Below are positions 1-10,404 of a stretch of DNA of 64,000 nucleotides, in pieces. Each line of letters starts with the position of its first letter. The first letter of the stretch is position 1. Below the pieces are notes generated by a model, which saw only the letters and a program-made list of their open reading frames with translations, had not been told where the DNA came from and did not search any database. The position numbers and the translations under genes are program-made. Source of the DNA: Megaustenia siamemsis (lineage: Eukaryota > Mollusca > Gastropoda > Stylommatophora > Ariophantidae); contig JAVIAB010000160.1 of the NCBI GenBank assembly GCA_032433765.1, positions 38,280,223 through 38,344,222 on the forward strand, written 5' to 3'.

Positions 1-960
1 CCCAAAAATTTCATTTGTCTTGTTCTAATTGTGATTAGTAGTTCTCTTTTAATTTTTAGTTGTTTTAAAACTTCATCGCTTGTTCTCTTTTCTTTCCATT
101 CAATTCTACCTATTCTTCTATAAATTCACATTTCAAAGGCTTCAATTTTCTGTCTGTTTTCTTGTCTAATGTCCATGTTTCTGCACCACACAGGAATGTT
201 GAGAACATATAACATTTTGCTATTCTTAGTTTAGCCCTGGTGTTATTGGTTTTGATGTTAGTATACTTTTCATGACATTAAAATTACTTTTTGCCATTCC
301 TATTCTTTATTTCAGTTTTACATTTTCCATCACTGGTTATAGTATGCCCAAGGTAGTTGTAGTTCTAAATTGTCTCCAGGTCTAATCCTTCAACTTTGAT
401 ATTCACTTGTAGGTTTTGAGTGCTTTCTTTGTTTATGATTATAGTTTTAGTCTTTTTTGATAATTATATCAAATACATATTTTTTGCTTGTCATGTTTAT
501 TTCATTAAGTAATTGTTGTGAATCTTTAGGATTTTCTGATAGTAATACAGTGTCATCAGCATATATTAGGTTATTTATTATCTTTCCATTAATATTTAGA
601 AAGATTTGCTCAGCGTATAGATTCAACAAGCTTGGCGATAGGATGGATTCCTGCCCTGTCTTACTCCTCTTTTTATATCAATTGATGTAGAGTTTTATTT
701 GTTATATTTTATTATTGCTGTTTGCTCCCAGTATAAATTACATATTAGTCTTATGTCTGTGTCATCTAGATGTATATCCTTTAGGCAGTCTATAAGTTGT
801 TTATGGTGTATTCTATTAAAAGCTTGGATATCGTCATTGAAAGCAGGCATTTATTGGTTTATTTACTTCTGTGGACTTTTCAATTAAAGTCCTCATATAG
901 AATATGGCTTCTTTTGTCCCACTGTTTATCCAGTATAAACTGTGAAACAAATTTCTATTG
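1..960 (-). mobile_element. RTE-like LINE fragment (reverse transcriptase), runs off window
   Basis: Read on the minus strand this is a decayed RTE/BovB-like reverse transcriptase. The order is a thumb-proximal piece near 960-860 (TKEAIFYMRTLIEKS), the catalytic block near 560-575 (IYADDT), then the C-terminal YRRIGRIEWKEK-type region near 100-60. The frame is interrupted many times, so it is dead. The 3' end lies beyond position 1. The same subfamily recurs at 7636-7970, 27525-27990, 46505-47525 and 60940-61187. Confidence 0.8.
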
Positions 961-1269
961 TGTGACACACTGGCTGTTCTTACCTGTGTCACTGCCGCAT
1001 TTCTGTAATGTTGTGTATCCATCTGACTCGTTCTCTTCCTTGAGCCTTAAAGTTCAATCATCAGCTGTTGTAGCTGCATAATGACAGCTGGTTAGGCTAG
1101 AAAAATACTGGCCCATCACTTCTAAATTGAGACTAGTAAGGGAAGTTTAATACTTTGCTCACTCACATTAAGGGACACTTTCTACATGTTTTTTCCAATC
1201 CAGATATTGTTAACTGCATATCTCTGGAAGCCATGTTGTTTATGCTATGCCTAACTAAAGATATTTTTA

Positions 1270-1740
1270 ACATATCCATTCTGACCCTATTCATCATCAT
1301 CAGGTCGCATTCCTTTGCAGAACATTGCATTCACCGCAGCCCATCTGAAAAAATCTGTCTCTAGCCAGATCTCCCACTTCCTCTGTTGTCATGTTCAAGA
1401 TTTCCTTGATGAAACCACCTTCTTCTAGGTCTGCCCTTGATGTGTCGCCCAGGAACCATGCACTCTATTATTGTTCTTTCTAACATCCCGTGTCTTTTGA
1501 CGAATTTTAATTTCCTCTGTAGAATGGTGTTTACAAGAAAGTTCTTTTTAATGTTGAAATCTTTTAATGTCTTCGTTGCTCTTTTTCATTATCCAAGGCA
1601 TCTTAAGGATTTTTCTGTACCATTTTATTTTGAAAGAATCAATTTTTTCCTTGCTGTTTGTGAGATTGTCCATGATTCACAACTGTATGTATCATGAAGA
1701 TACATCTCCTCAGTAATTTTAATTTTACTGATTGTGCCAC
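1270..1740 (-). mobile_element. LINE 3' fragment, RTE-like subfamily with (TGA)n tail
   Basis: On the minus strand the translation reads a CESWTIS block, then an Arg/Lys-rich region with GRPRRRWFHQG, and ends in a short TGATGATGATGA tail (CATCATCATCA on the plus strand near 1293-1303). This is the layout of the C-terminal end of an RTE-type LINE. The frame is broken. A sister copy without a clear tail lies at 43130-43390. Confidence 0.65.
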
Positions 1741-1879
1741 ATGTTCCTTGGGGTGTTTAAGTTTCTGAGTCTATTATGTTTACATTCCAGTGTGTTCCAA
1801 GATGGAGGCTTTGTTTATTTTCTGTCTTGTATGGACTGTTAGGCTGGAGGCTGACAACCTTTACCTGAGACTCACTTTG

Positions 1880-2450
1880 GGGCAAGCCTAAGCGAGGAAA
1901 TCATCATGGTTGTAGAATCTTGTGGTGTTAAAATGAGTCAAGTGGAAAAACCTGCTCAAGAAATTAGTAGTATGGCAAAAATCGTTATCCTGAAAGTGTT
2001 AATATAAATAGGCTACTGGAATATTCTAATAATGGCTGCTCCTACCAAAATAGCGTAAATTGTCATTTAATAGAGAAATACCACCTTGATATTTTAGAAA
2101 TTAGTGAAATTAGATGGCCAGGAATAGGAAAAAAAACGTATCAACAACAACATGACAATAATTTATTCAGGTACAAATAATAATAAACATTATGGAGGAG
2201 CGTGAACTATAATGAAAGTCTCTGCTGCTAACAATTTTAATCATAGATTAATTAGAGCACATTATAAAACCAAGTGTGGAAGATCAACAATTATACAATG
2301 CCATGGGCCCACTAATGAAGCTGAAGACAAAATTAAGGATATACATCTTTGGTCCTAAACTTACTGAAAGTCATCTTTAAAAGGAAAAACAGTTTAATGA
2401 GCTAGAGGCAGACAAAAAAAGTAGAATAACAACATCAAAAGATGGACAGG
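1880..2450 (+). mobile_element. RTE-like LINE endonuclease fragment
   Basis: In mixed frames the plus strand encodes pieces of an apurinic-type endonuclease domain: KYHLDILEISEIRWPG near 2078-2125, then HYKTKCGRSTIIQCHGPTN near 2260-2315. In RTE elements this domain precedes the reverse transcriptase and nicks the target. Only the amino-terminal half is present, with several stops. It may come from the same subfamily as the copy at 14868-17321, which lacks this part, but that is inference. Confidence 0.6.
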
Positions 2451-2941
2451 ATAACCTGTGACAGTATGTACCATCAAGGGGAGAGACAGCTGAAAAAACA
2501 CCTTAAATGTAGAGATAGCACAAGATGATGACAGTGACAGTGTGGTTATGAAAACCTACCAAGCAAACTTTGTTCTTTTTCATTTACAACAGGACGCAAG
2601 GCACCTGACAGAAACAGAGCTGGAAGATGTCAGCGACTCATACCTGATGACTTACACCAGGATCGGTGAACCAGAACCATCTACCGTACTCCATCTCCTT
2701 GCTGTGACTCTAGAAACAGTCTAGTCTGGCCAAACGAGTAGGGATCAAAGAGGGCAGACAACTCAGTACTCAAAAATACTGTGCTGAAGTTGGATGTGCT
2801 GGTTAAAAGGGGCAAATATCACTGTTCTACTGCAAAAAAACAACACATCACACCTACGTCCACTTAACATCCTTGTAGGGATGGATGACGACGTGAACTA
2901 TTGATTCCTATCGTTGTCATAGGGTGAGTACCAGAAAGAAA
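2451..2941. other. Unassigned interval
   Basis: There is a 60-codon open frame at 2542-2724 on the plus strand, but it has no recognisable motif, start context or splice signals, and it follows a LINE fragment. I cannot assign a function to it. Confidence 0.4.
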
Positions 2942-3234
2942 GAAACATTAACAACAGATGGTCACTAATGTTGCAACTTTCTTCATATAAGAAACATTGA
3001 CAACAGATGGTCACTAATGTTGCAACTTTCTTCATATAAGAAACATTGACAACAGATGGTCACTAATGTTGCAACTTTCTTCATATAAGAAACATTGACA
3101 ACAGATGGTCACTAATGTTGCAACTTTCCTCATATAAGAAACATTGACAACAGATGGTCACTAATGTTGCAACTTTCTTCATATAAGAAACATTGACAAC
3201 AGATGGTCACTAATGTTGCAACTTTCCTCATATT
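2942..3234. repeat. 49-bp minisatellite, 6 copies
   Basis: A unit starting GAAACATTGACAACAGATGG repeats every 49 bp (starts at 2942, 2991, 3040 and onward) with almost no divergence; one recurring variant is CTTTCTTC/CTTTCCTC. It sits in the presumed intron just downstream of the BTB exon. The near identity points to recent expansion. Confidence 0.95.
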
Positions 3235-3390
3235 CCTATGGCCCTACAATTCTTTGTACACAAGAAAAAGATAATAATTAAAAGCAAAAGAACAAAAGAG
3301 ACAATGTATTTGTTTATAATATTAAAAACAGACTGAGTGGAGGGGAGTGGAAAAGGGGGGGGAAGAAGGGGGGGGGGGTATAAAATAGAT

Positions 3391-3400
3391 AATTACCTTA
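3391..3400 (-). other. Splice donor of the BTB exon
   Basis: On the minus strand the bases TTAAG|GTAATT fit an animal 5' splice site. The coding similarity stops exactly here, and beyond it the frame runs into a G-rich tract (C-rich on the coding strand). Confidence 0.7.
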
Positions 3401-4119
3401 AATTTTTCTTTTGATAGGCATCCATTAGCAAAGACAGTATCTGTGATAATATCATGTGCACCAGTGTTGTCTTTAACATGAACACAAAATGAGACAATCT
3501 TCTTAACTTGTGCTCTTAAGGTACCATTTTCAGACTTGATTTCCTCCAAGTTTTTGTTGATATGTAACCACTTGTGGATTGCTTCCACTACATGCAATTC
3601 CTCCTCCACAACTAGATATTTATCAGACAAATAATCATAAAGTTCCACCAATGAGAGCTTGACAAATGAATTAGAATGTCTCAGATCTGAGAAATGAGCC
3701 AAACAAAATCTCCTCACATCAGAATACAACTCCTGAATGTTGAGTGGAATGCAGAAATACAAAAGTTCAAGGCAATGTTGTAGATTCATAAAATTATGTT
3801 TCATGAAGTCTATGCAACTGGACCGCAGTGACTGACTTATCTGTAACATTTGAACAGTTTGAGTAACACTAAAAACATTGTCCACACTCAAGTCTAAATG
3901 TCCAGTGTACATGCCTTCAATAATCACTTGAAAATCCTCAGGACTGACTAAATGCAATTCAATAACATCTTTGTCACTTTCTGTCATTCGTGAAGAGAAC
4001 ATTGCCTTGAAGTAGTCACTAGATTTTTCAAGAACATCTTTGTGTACACTAAACTTCCAAGACTCTAAAATTAACATAATGTCAGTTTGCTTGAATCCCA
4101 CAAAGGACTTCGGCTCCAT
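3397..4119 (-). CDS. BTB-BACK exon of a kelch-like protein (partial gene)
   Basis: The exon encodes 241 residues in a single open frame. Residues about 10-110 form a BTB/POZ domain (TDIMLI near the start, then HKDVLEKSSDYFKAMFSSRM, VIEL, and GMYTGHLDLS). Residues about 115-225 form a BACK domain (NIQELYSDVRRFCLAHFSDL, VVEAIHKWLH). The BTB domain mediates dimerisation; in kelch-like proteins BTB-BACK recruits cullin-3 so that C-terminal kelch repeats can present substrates for ubiquitination. Reading past 3397 gives a low-complexity proline tail, whereas AAG|GTAATT at 3397/3396 is a good phase-0 splice donor, so the exon should end there. No kelch repeats are visible in this window; they would be in exons to the left, beyond position 1. 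The start is the first ATG of the frame. An AG acceptor-like site lies three bases upstream, so this could instead be an internal coding exon. Codon use is clean and it is the only intact host-like exon here. The specific KLHL paralogue cannot be told. Confidence 0.88.
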
Positions 4120-4592
4120 ATACTGTAAGTTTGTTTTACTATTTTACAGTTTGAAGTCGGAGCGAATTCCATTTTATGAAGTGATTCCAACTAAGACTAA
4201 GGGTTCATCTGGCTTATATTTATGTCAGTGAAGACTCCTCATCAACTCCAAGCAATAGTAATATCTATCTATTGTCCTTTTGAGTCGAAGACACCACATT
4301 TAAATAAAATATTTATTCATTATAATTATATTATCATAGAAAGTGATCATTACTCATTCAATTCTTTGTGAGAATCATGATTCAACAAATAGCTTTTAGC
4401 TTTAACTTTAAAGTACCCTTTTAATCATTGAATTGAATATTCAATGCCTTTTATTTTCAGCCCTTCCCTTCGTTACGTTATCAAAGTAAATTAATTTTAA
4501 TAATAAGTTTAATTAATATTAATTTATTTTGATGACGAAGGGATTTTAATAATAAACTACTAAAACAGAACAGATAATTGAAACCTACCAAT
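4120..4592. other. AT-rich interval upstream of the BTB exon
   Basis: This is either the upstream intron or the 5' flank of the BTB gene. A polypyrimidine-poor CTTACAG lies just before the ATG. A quasi-palindrome of ATTAATTTTAATAATAAG type lies near 4490-4560. I see no coding potential. Confidence 0.5.
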
Positions 4593-4720
4593 CTACCTAT
4601 TCTTCTATATATCCACATTTCAAAGGTTTCAATTATCTTATTGTTTATTTATTGTTCATAACCAATAAACAATAAGATAATTGAAACCTTTGAAATGTGG
4701 ATATATAGAAGAATAGGTAG
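4593..4720. repeat. Perfect 55-bp inverted repeat of LINE sequence
   Basis: Positions 4593-4647 are the exact reverse complement of 4666-4720, with an 18-bp spacer. The right arm is the start of the RTE fragment that continues to 5170, so the left arm is an inverted duplicate of that fragment's first 55 bp. Confidence 0.93.
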
Positions 4721-5170
4721 AATTGGACCATTGGATGGAAGGAAAAGAAAACAAATGATGAAAGTCTTAAAACAACTAAAAATGAAAACAGAACTACTAG
4801 TCTACTAAGTAACTAAGAACTAAGCACAATTCAAACAAGACTAAACAAGACACAAATGCGATTTTTGGACCGACCATGTTTGATGTTAAAAGACACAACA
4901 GCCGCTTACTTAAAAAGTAATCCTGGAGGGGAAAATACAAGGTAAAAGAGGCAGACCTAGACTAACATGGACGAGTAACATCAAAAGATGGACAAATCAG
5001 CCTATGACATGACAAACTGCACCATCTACGCAAGAGACAGAGCAGAATCATGAGAATGGCGCTCCATCATGATCATACTGATAGTATATAATAAATAATA
5101 GATACTCCATCCATGATGGTAGCCAACCCTTCGTTGCGGCCGATAAGTCGGATACTCGATGATGATGAAT
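4666..5170 (+). mobile_element. RTE-like LINE 3' end with (TGA)n tail
   Basis: The translation gives the YRRIGR block, a Lys-rich stretch, RFLDRPCL (decayed from RFFGHV), GKIQGKRGRPRLTWTSNIKRW and a terminal piece, and ends ACTCGATGATGATGAATAA near 5154-5172. There is an internal partial duplication (GATCATACTGATAG) and several frame breaks. It is 5' truncated at the inverted repeat. Confidence 0.85.
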
Positions 5171-5433
5171 AATAAACTAAAAATATAATTTTATAATAAT
5201 TGCAACAAGTCTAATAATTTTTTCGTATTAATTCGTCCCAAAATAAAAGTAGCCAAATACTCTTAATAAATGGCAGGGACATTTAAAAATACAATCGAAA
5301 GATTTGTTTTGATAATTTCGAAAGTTGTCGCCATCGCACCATTGTGATTGACGGAAATAACGAAAATAACTTTCAGGATTAAAGAGCTCCACTGTTAAAA
5401 GTGATAGTAGTGGCCCTTTTCGTGACTTCGTCG

Positions 5434-5476
<43 letters not shown>

Positions 5477-5478
5477 TA
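5434..5478. repeat. (CAT)n microsatellite
   Basis: This is an uninterrupted run of about 14 CAT triplets. No LINE sequence is recognisable on either side, so its origin as a retrotransposon tail is possible but not shown here. Confidence 0.95.
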
Positions 5479-5624
5479 GTGAGTGAGTTGTCAATAATGT
5501 AAGGGATAGCTGGATCACCTTTTAGTGATATTTTACAATTGGTTTCCAACCTTCACGCTTAAGAGCTGCTTTCTTGAGATGTGACGAAGGTGAATCCATT
5601 CTTTGACGTTTTCCTCATTCTTAT

Positions 5625-5935
5625 TTCTCTCTCTCTGCGATCAGGACTCAATCAGAGTAGGACTCCAGACTCTCGCACGAAGACAGCAGTCTGTTTAAGC
5701 CTGTTAGATCCACTCCGATTGAATACCTATTAAAACGTTGCACTGTGTTCTGCGCCAGAAACCCAGTGCATCCGATTTCAGCCAGCATTTTGTTCAGGTT
5801 TGCTTTCCTTAGCCTTTGATTGTCCCCAATCTTCTTGCAAGGCAGCAGATAATCTTTTCTGTAGGGGGATTCTGCCCTTAGAAGGTCTGCCTTCCCAGGT
5901 TTACGAGCACCATCTGCCCGAGTCACTAGAGGTGA
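5625..5935 (-). mobile_element. LINE fragment of the (GA)n-tailed lineage
   Basis: On the minus strand this is a partly open frame (KIGDNQRLRKANLNKMLAEI and similar) ending in the lineage's typical 3' end, GATTGAGTCCTGATCGCAGA, followed by GAGAGAGA. The same end occurs at 27240-27527 and 53015-53480. The lineage's C-terminal Cys-rich motif is missing in this copy. It appears Jockey-like, from the RNase H-less Cys motif seen in its relatives. Confidence 0.65.
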
Positions 5936-6112
5936 CTAACACAGACATGCGACTTGTAATATGAGGAAACTGCAACAAGGAACACTTTTCATGCACAGCC
6001 TTCAACAGTTCCCGCCGCCTATCCCCATATACCGGTAAGTCACGTCCTCTTGAAAATGATGATCGTCGTAGCACTTGATGATGTTAGGCCATCGTTGATG
6101 ACTCCAATTCCG
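5936..6112 (-). repeat. Dispersed repeat R1, inverted copy of 13435-13605
   Basis: The segment contains GAGGAAACTGCAACAAGGAA, CACTTTTCATGCACAGCCTT, and near its end a GATGTTAGGCCATCGTTGAT block. All occur in reverse complement and in the same order at 13435-13605. It has no coding potential; the family is unknown. Confidence 0.7.
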
Positions 6113-6800
6113 AACATATAGACACACAGTTAGTCGTCAAATTTTCCCCGTCGCACATCAAACAGCAGACCGTAAGATTTGCGCACGGCCGGTCTAGGGA
6201 ACCATTACGATGACGTAGCACACAACAATGTCGCCGAACAAATAATCTCGATCCCTTTAGATTTTTTGTCTGATTACTCAAATGTAAGCAGCCTACGACG
6301 AACAAAACACGAAACAAATTCCCAAAGAGACAAAACTGCGGCTGACGAAGTAGTTTACATTAATGTGTAACATGGAAATAACTTGCGTCAAAGAATTCCA
6401 ACAACGGTCACGAACAGCACCAATGTGACGGAAAGCGCAAATCAAGTCTAGACGGTGGAAGGTCTCACTCACAACACTTGATTCGTCAAAAACGGACTGT
6501 TGCCGGCCTACGACCTCGCTTTAGCGACACAGATGTATCAAGCATATCCTCATTTTGACTTTAAATAAAAAAGTAAATTAAATTTCAGACCCTGGAATTA
6601 ATCAGACCCTGGGTCCATTTTCTGCAGCGATCGAGAGGACGTGGACTAGATCCGCCATCTTGGAGACGGAAGTCCTTATAAAATAAAATAAATTCTTATT
6701 TTATTTTTACTGACTGCTATGCCTTCTTTTGCAGAGGCAAAGGCATTCAAATTGCGAAGCTGCTGTAAAGCTGATGATAAGGATGAAATGACAAAAGATT
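6113..6800. other. Interval without recognised genes
   Basis: Short open frames exist on both strands (6084-6317 and 6179-6370), but they mirror each other and lack motifs. A short direct repeat, CAGACCCTGG, occurs twice near 6585-6612. Confidence 0.4.
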
Positions 6801-6807
6801 ATAACAA

Positions 6808-6895
6808 CGCAATGGTTGCAGCTTTATGTAGGTGAGAGACAACACAAAATCAGAACGACGGTGTGGTTCAATAGGTCTTCAGCAGGAAGGGGCTA
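6808..6895 (-). repeat. Hairpin module, subtype B, decayed
   Basis: On the minus strand: GCTGAAGACCTATTGAACC, then CGTCGTTCTGATTTTGTG, then CATAAAGCTGCAACCATTG. This is the same order of blocks as the better copies at 6978-7060 and 61690-61780. The hairpin stem is partly lost. Confidence 0.6.
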
Positions 6896-6977
6896 GGGCA
6901 AAGAAGTGCATTAAAATGCGAAGCTGCAGTAAAGCTGATTGTAAATAAGAAATGAAAAAAAAATATTTTTTTAAATT

Positions 6978-7240
6978 GTATGGTTAAAGCTTTACGTAAT
7001 TAATGGACGACACGAATTTGAACGACGTTTCGGCTCAATATGGCTTCAGCAGGAACATCAAGCAATACACAAAAAGATATGTAAGTAAATAAAATAAACA
7101 ATAAATTGTAAATAATTTAGCTAATTTTATTTACTTACATACTGTGTGTGTGTTTGTTGTTTGTTGTTCCTGTTAAAGGCCTATTGAGACGAAACGTCGT
7201 TCAAATCTGTGAAATACATTAATTAACTGAAGCGTTTTTT
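6978..7240. repeat. Fold-back pair of hairpin modules (subtype B)
   Basis: A minus-strand module (6978-7070) and a plus-strand module (7155-7240) face each other across an AT-rich centre that itself contains TATGTAAGTAAATAAAATAA and its inverse. Both carry the core GGC-CTATTGA-G(C)C followed by GAAACGTCGTTCAAAT. The whole can fold as one long stem. Confidence 0.75.
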
Positions 7241-7635
7241 TTTTTTTTAACATTTCTCCTCTTCAACCTTAACAATGGACAAAAGACAATAAATAAATAA
7301 AACTACATAGTGACCAAGTAAAGACAATCTCGTGATGAAAATTAAAGAATGAATAAAAGTGACTTTCCTGAGCTCCATTTCAAGGTCAGCTCAATGAGAT
7401 CAATTTATGAAGATTAAAACTTTCATTTTTCGATGGCAATTTGTAGTCTAAAATAACCTGAAAGGCTTAGTCTGGGGTTAAACGGATCGTGCCTCGCCAC
7501 AAATGAGGCAAAACTTTCCAGACAACATGTACACAGTGACGCCACTTGTATTTACTCTTTATGATGTTCGTGTGCAGATAGTTGATATTTGGTCGCAACG
7601 TTAGCTATGTAGTTCTAGTTACTTCTTCACTGAGT

Positions 7636-7970
7636 ACCGTATCCGCATAGAAGTTTGGCTACCATGGAGCGCCATTCGGCTCTGTCTCTTGCTTTGATGG
7701 TGCAGGTTGTCATTGACTGACTTGTCCATCTTTTGATGTTACTCGTCCATGTTAGTCTTAGTCTGTCTCTGCCTCTTTTACCTTGCATTTTCCCTTCGAA
7801 GATTACCTTCAGTAGGTTGTTGTTTCTTTTAACAAGCCCCAACAATCACTTTGTCTTATTTGAATTGTGTTTAGTAGTTCTCTTTTAATTTTTAGTTGTT
7901 TTAAGACTTCATCGTTTGTTTTCTTTTCATTGTATATAATTCTTCCTATTCTTCTGTAAATCCACATTTA
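7636..7970 (-). mobile_element. RTE-like LINE 3' end
   Basis: A 72-residue open piece on the minus strand (LVKRNNNLLKVIFEGKMQGK, then RGRDRLRLTWTSNIKRW and DRAEWRSMVAKL) is the conserved C-terminal end of the RTE subfamily that recurs at 47300-47520. It continues upstream (higher coordinates) into the Lys-rich region and is truncated near 7970. The usual (TGA)n tail has been lost. Confidence 0.85.
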
Positions 7971-7989
7971 GTTACTTAGGTCTATATAT

Positions 7990-8360
7990 GTCGTATTGCC
8001 AGACGAATGTTGTATGGCGAACTTAGGGATGGAAAGAGACTATGGGGGAAACCAGTGCTGAGATATAAGGATGTTTGCAGGGCTTCCTTCAGTGAATTTT
8101 CTATCAGTGAATGAAACTGGAAAGATCTGGCTGCTTATCGTAGCACATGGAAAGTAAAAATATAAAACGGCCCAGCAACTTTCGATGGAGCCTTTATATC
8201 AAATTCAGAAGACAAAAGGAGCAGGAGAAAGGAGACGAGGCCATGCATCACGAATACAACTTGTTCATTCTGCGGTCGTATCTGTTTATCTAATATCAAC
8301 AGATTCAACCATGAGAGAAGCTGTTCAGCAAAACAGCATCCAGCATAAAACACTAATATT
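7990..8360 (+). mobile_element. LINE 3' fragment with C-terminal zinc-finger-like motif
   Basis: The translation gives a GRRRGHASRIQLVHSAVVS-like stretch and, in another frame at about 8262-8336, CSFCGRICLSNINRFNHERSC followed by a stop. The Cys-x2-Cys...His...Cys ending is typical of one class of animal non-LTR reverse transcriptases. Upstream is a decayed RLP..YGEL-type region. A 55-bp piece of the same lineage occurs inverted at 39658-39712. Confidence 0.6.
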
Positions 8361-8378
8361 TTACCAAACTGACTTATC

Positions 8379-8640
8379 GGGAGCCGCGATAGCTCAGTGG
8401 TTAGTGGACTGGACTACAAAGGACAAGAGGTAGGGTTCGAACCAAACCGACGGCTTCCGGTTCACCCAGCCTTTAATGGGTACCGGATTTTTTTTTCTTG
8501 GAAAGTAAAGCGGCACGGGCGTAATACCGACCACATTACCCCCCAAAATCATGTGCCGAAGGTCTGTAAAATGTATGATTACTAACACCATATTCCCCTA
8601 TACGCTACTTGGCGTGACGGGGGTACTTTACTTTTTTTTT
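8379..8640 (+). mobile_element. SINE S1
   Basis: A tRNA-like head has an A box (TAGCTCAGTGGTTAG) and a B box (GGTTCGAACC). It is followed by the S1 body (ACCCAGCCTTTAATGGGTAC, CATTACCCCCCAAAATCATG, CTTGGCGTGACGGGGGTAC) and a T-rich end. The flanks ACTGACTTATC (8368-8378) and ACTAACTTACC (8645-8655) look like an aged target-site duplication (9 of 11). Confidence 0.93.
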
Positions 8641-8689
8641 TACTACTAACTTACCACGATTGCTTGCTACCAACCGCCTGTCAAGACCA

Positions 8690-8795
8690 CAAAGGCCGTA
8701 TATACATACATATATTGTGTCTTTTGTTGTCCACTGTTCCAGCTGAAGGCCTTTTGAGCCGTAACATCGTTCTGATTTTATTTTGTCTTCCACGT
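8690..8795 (+). repeat. Hairpin module, subtype B
   Basis: GTTCCAGCTGAAGGCC, then TTTTGAGCC, then GTAACATCGTTCTGATTTT: the module core in plus orientation, with one change (GAAA to GTAA). Confidence 0.65.
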
Positions 8796-9451
8796 CAGCA
8801 TCATAATCATTCTTTTAATCGTTGACATAAGGTATTTAACTAGAACTGTGCACTGTTGGATTTTGGTGCGCGATCCATATGTCTGCAGATAGCTGCGAAA
8901 TGTATGTAGTTAATTTGTGTTTAATTACATAGAAAGATTCTGTTTAGGACTGACGCACTAACATAATTTATTTCCATTCATGACACGGATACTCATGTGC
9001 TTCACTTACGAATACAGCGTGTTTTGTTTTCCCCCTCCTACACTCAAATAATCCATACTCGTATTTTACGATCCTAGCCTGAATTTCTTTTGAATAATAC
9101 TTATTAAACAGAGTTTTGAATAAAAGTTGCCTCAAGAAGTCACTGTAAGTGAAGCGCTTGGTGAAGAAATAAAAGACATAACAAATTAATAATAAACATA
9201 AAATAACAAACAGAGAGCAGGGAATTTGCGAAGGATGTGAGATTTAAACTGTCAAAGAGTGGTTAACTCAGAGCTGGATCTGCACATAAGCTATAGCTTA
9301 GGTCACACAATCCGAGAGGCCTCAACAAATTTTCTGAATGTTTTGGGACTACACTTTTTTTTTTTCATACGGCATTTGGTTTAAAGCATGTGAGACATTC
9401 GGGTATTAATTTTTAATGAAGGGGGAGGAAGGGGCGGGTGGGGGGAAGAAA
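8796..9451. other. Interval without recognised genes
   Basis: AT-rich sequence. I see no motifs, repeats or usable reading frames. Confidence 0.4.
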
Positions 9452-9686
9452 GTTTCATTTAACTTAGGGCCTGACCAGAATGTTTCATTTAGCTTAGGGC
9501 CTGACCAGAACGTTTCATTTAGCTTAGGGCCTGACCAGAACGTTTCATTTAGCTTAGGGCCTGACCAGAACGTTTCATTTAGCTTAGGGCCTGACCAGAA
9601 TGTTTCATTTAGCTTAGGGCCTGACCAGAACGTATCATTTAGCTTAGGGCCTGACCAGAACGTTTCATTTAGCTTAGGGCCTGACC
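9452..9686. repeat. 30-bp minisatellite, about 8 copies
   Basis: The unit GTTTCATTTAGCTTAGGGCC plus TGACCAGAAC repeats every 30 bp. Because 30 is divisible by three, it makes an apparent 10-residue protein repeat (VSFSLGPDQN). There is no other coding evidence, so I treat it as noncoding. Confidence 0.95.
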
Positions 9687-9711
9687 TAGTCTGTGTCTGG
9701 CGCTGCGTTAA

Positions 9712-9811
9712 CCTGCAACAACAGAAATGATAAATAACTGTCGAGATCGAAAGTTGTGGAGAGACATGATCACCTACGCCAGCTGGCTTGGTACTTGATG
9801 ATGATGATGAT
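9712..9811 (+). mobile_element. RTE-like LINE extreme 3' end with (GAT)n tail
   Basis: About 100 bp of a LINE end (ACTGTCGAGATCGAAAGTTG, TGGAGAGACATGATCACCTA, GGTACTTGATGATGATGATG). It is nearly identical to the ends at 21320-21412 and 24120-24209. It is severely 5' truncated. Confidence 0.85.
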
Positions 9812-10118
9812 CTATCTATCTATCTATCTTTCGTTCGCCTGAAATATTGTCTATATCTCCAATGTTGTTTCCTGTATAAATTTTGCAGTCTTTTGTAATT
9901 CTTGCAGTGACCCGTATAGTTTTGCCTGTAGTGTTGTATATGGGCCAATGAATTTTCCTCAGTCTACTATATTCAGTGCAGTCTTGAAGTATGTGTTCAG
10001 CAGTCTGGAGCGTCTGTCCACATGTACAAGTAGTTGAGGTGCCGATCTTGAATTTTGTATACATGTGACTGTGATGGTGATGATGATGATGTGTTAGCCT
10101 GTGTGACTCATGCATGTG
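9812..10118 (-). mobile_element. LINE 3' end, Cys-motif lineage with (GATA)n tail
   Basis: The minus-strand frame encodes CTCGQTLQTAEHILQDCTEY followed by SRLRKIHWP. This Cys/His pattern is known at the C-terminus of Jockey-type reverse transcriptases. It ends with CGAACGAAAGATAGATAGAT. A further copy of this 3' end lies at 32085-32170. Confidence 0.75.
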
Positions 10119-10404
10119 TCATCAATGAACTAAAAATTCAGATTTGGACTGAGGAATCAAGAACATAAAATGTATCAACGAGGGATAAATTTGAGATAAG
10201 CAAAAAGAAACATAGAAAAGTGTTTTGAGCCGACTCTTCCAGAAACATTTCAAACCCTCGAAATGGCATTAAGTTGGTCTGAGTGACATGAACAATGTGA
10301 TCCAGTAGACAGAACACAAATAAGACAGATCCGTGATTTTCCTTTTATAAAACGAGAAACCTGTTTACATAAACAAATTTAAATGAAAGCTTATTTTCAT
10401 CTAA

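Noticed and set aside
8379..8460. Possible tRNA gene (A box and B box)
   Set aside because: This head recurs with the same downstream body about a dozen times and cannot form a proper cloverleaf with anticodon and acceptor stems; it is a SINE.
9416..9730. Protein with eight VSFSLGPDQN repeats
   Set aside because: A 30-bp noncoding-looking minisatellite keeps the frame by arithmetic; the flanks are not coding.
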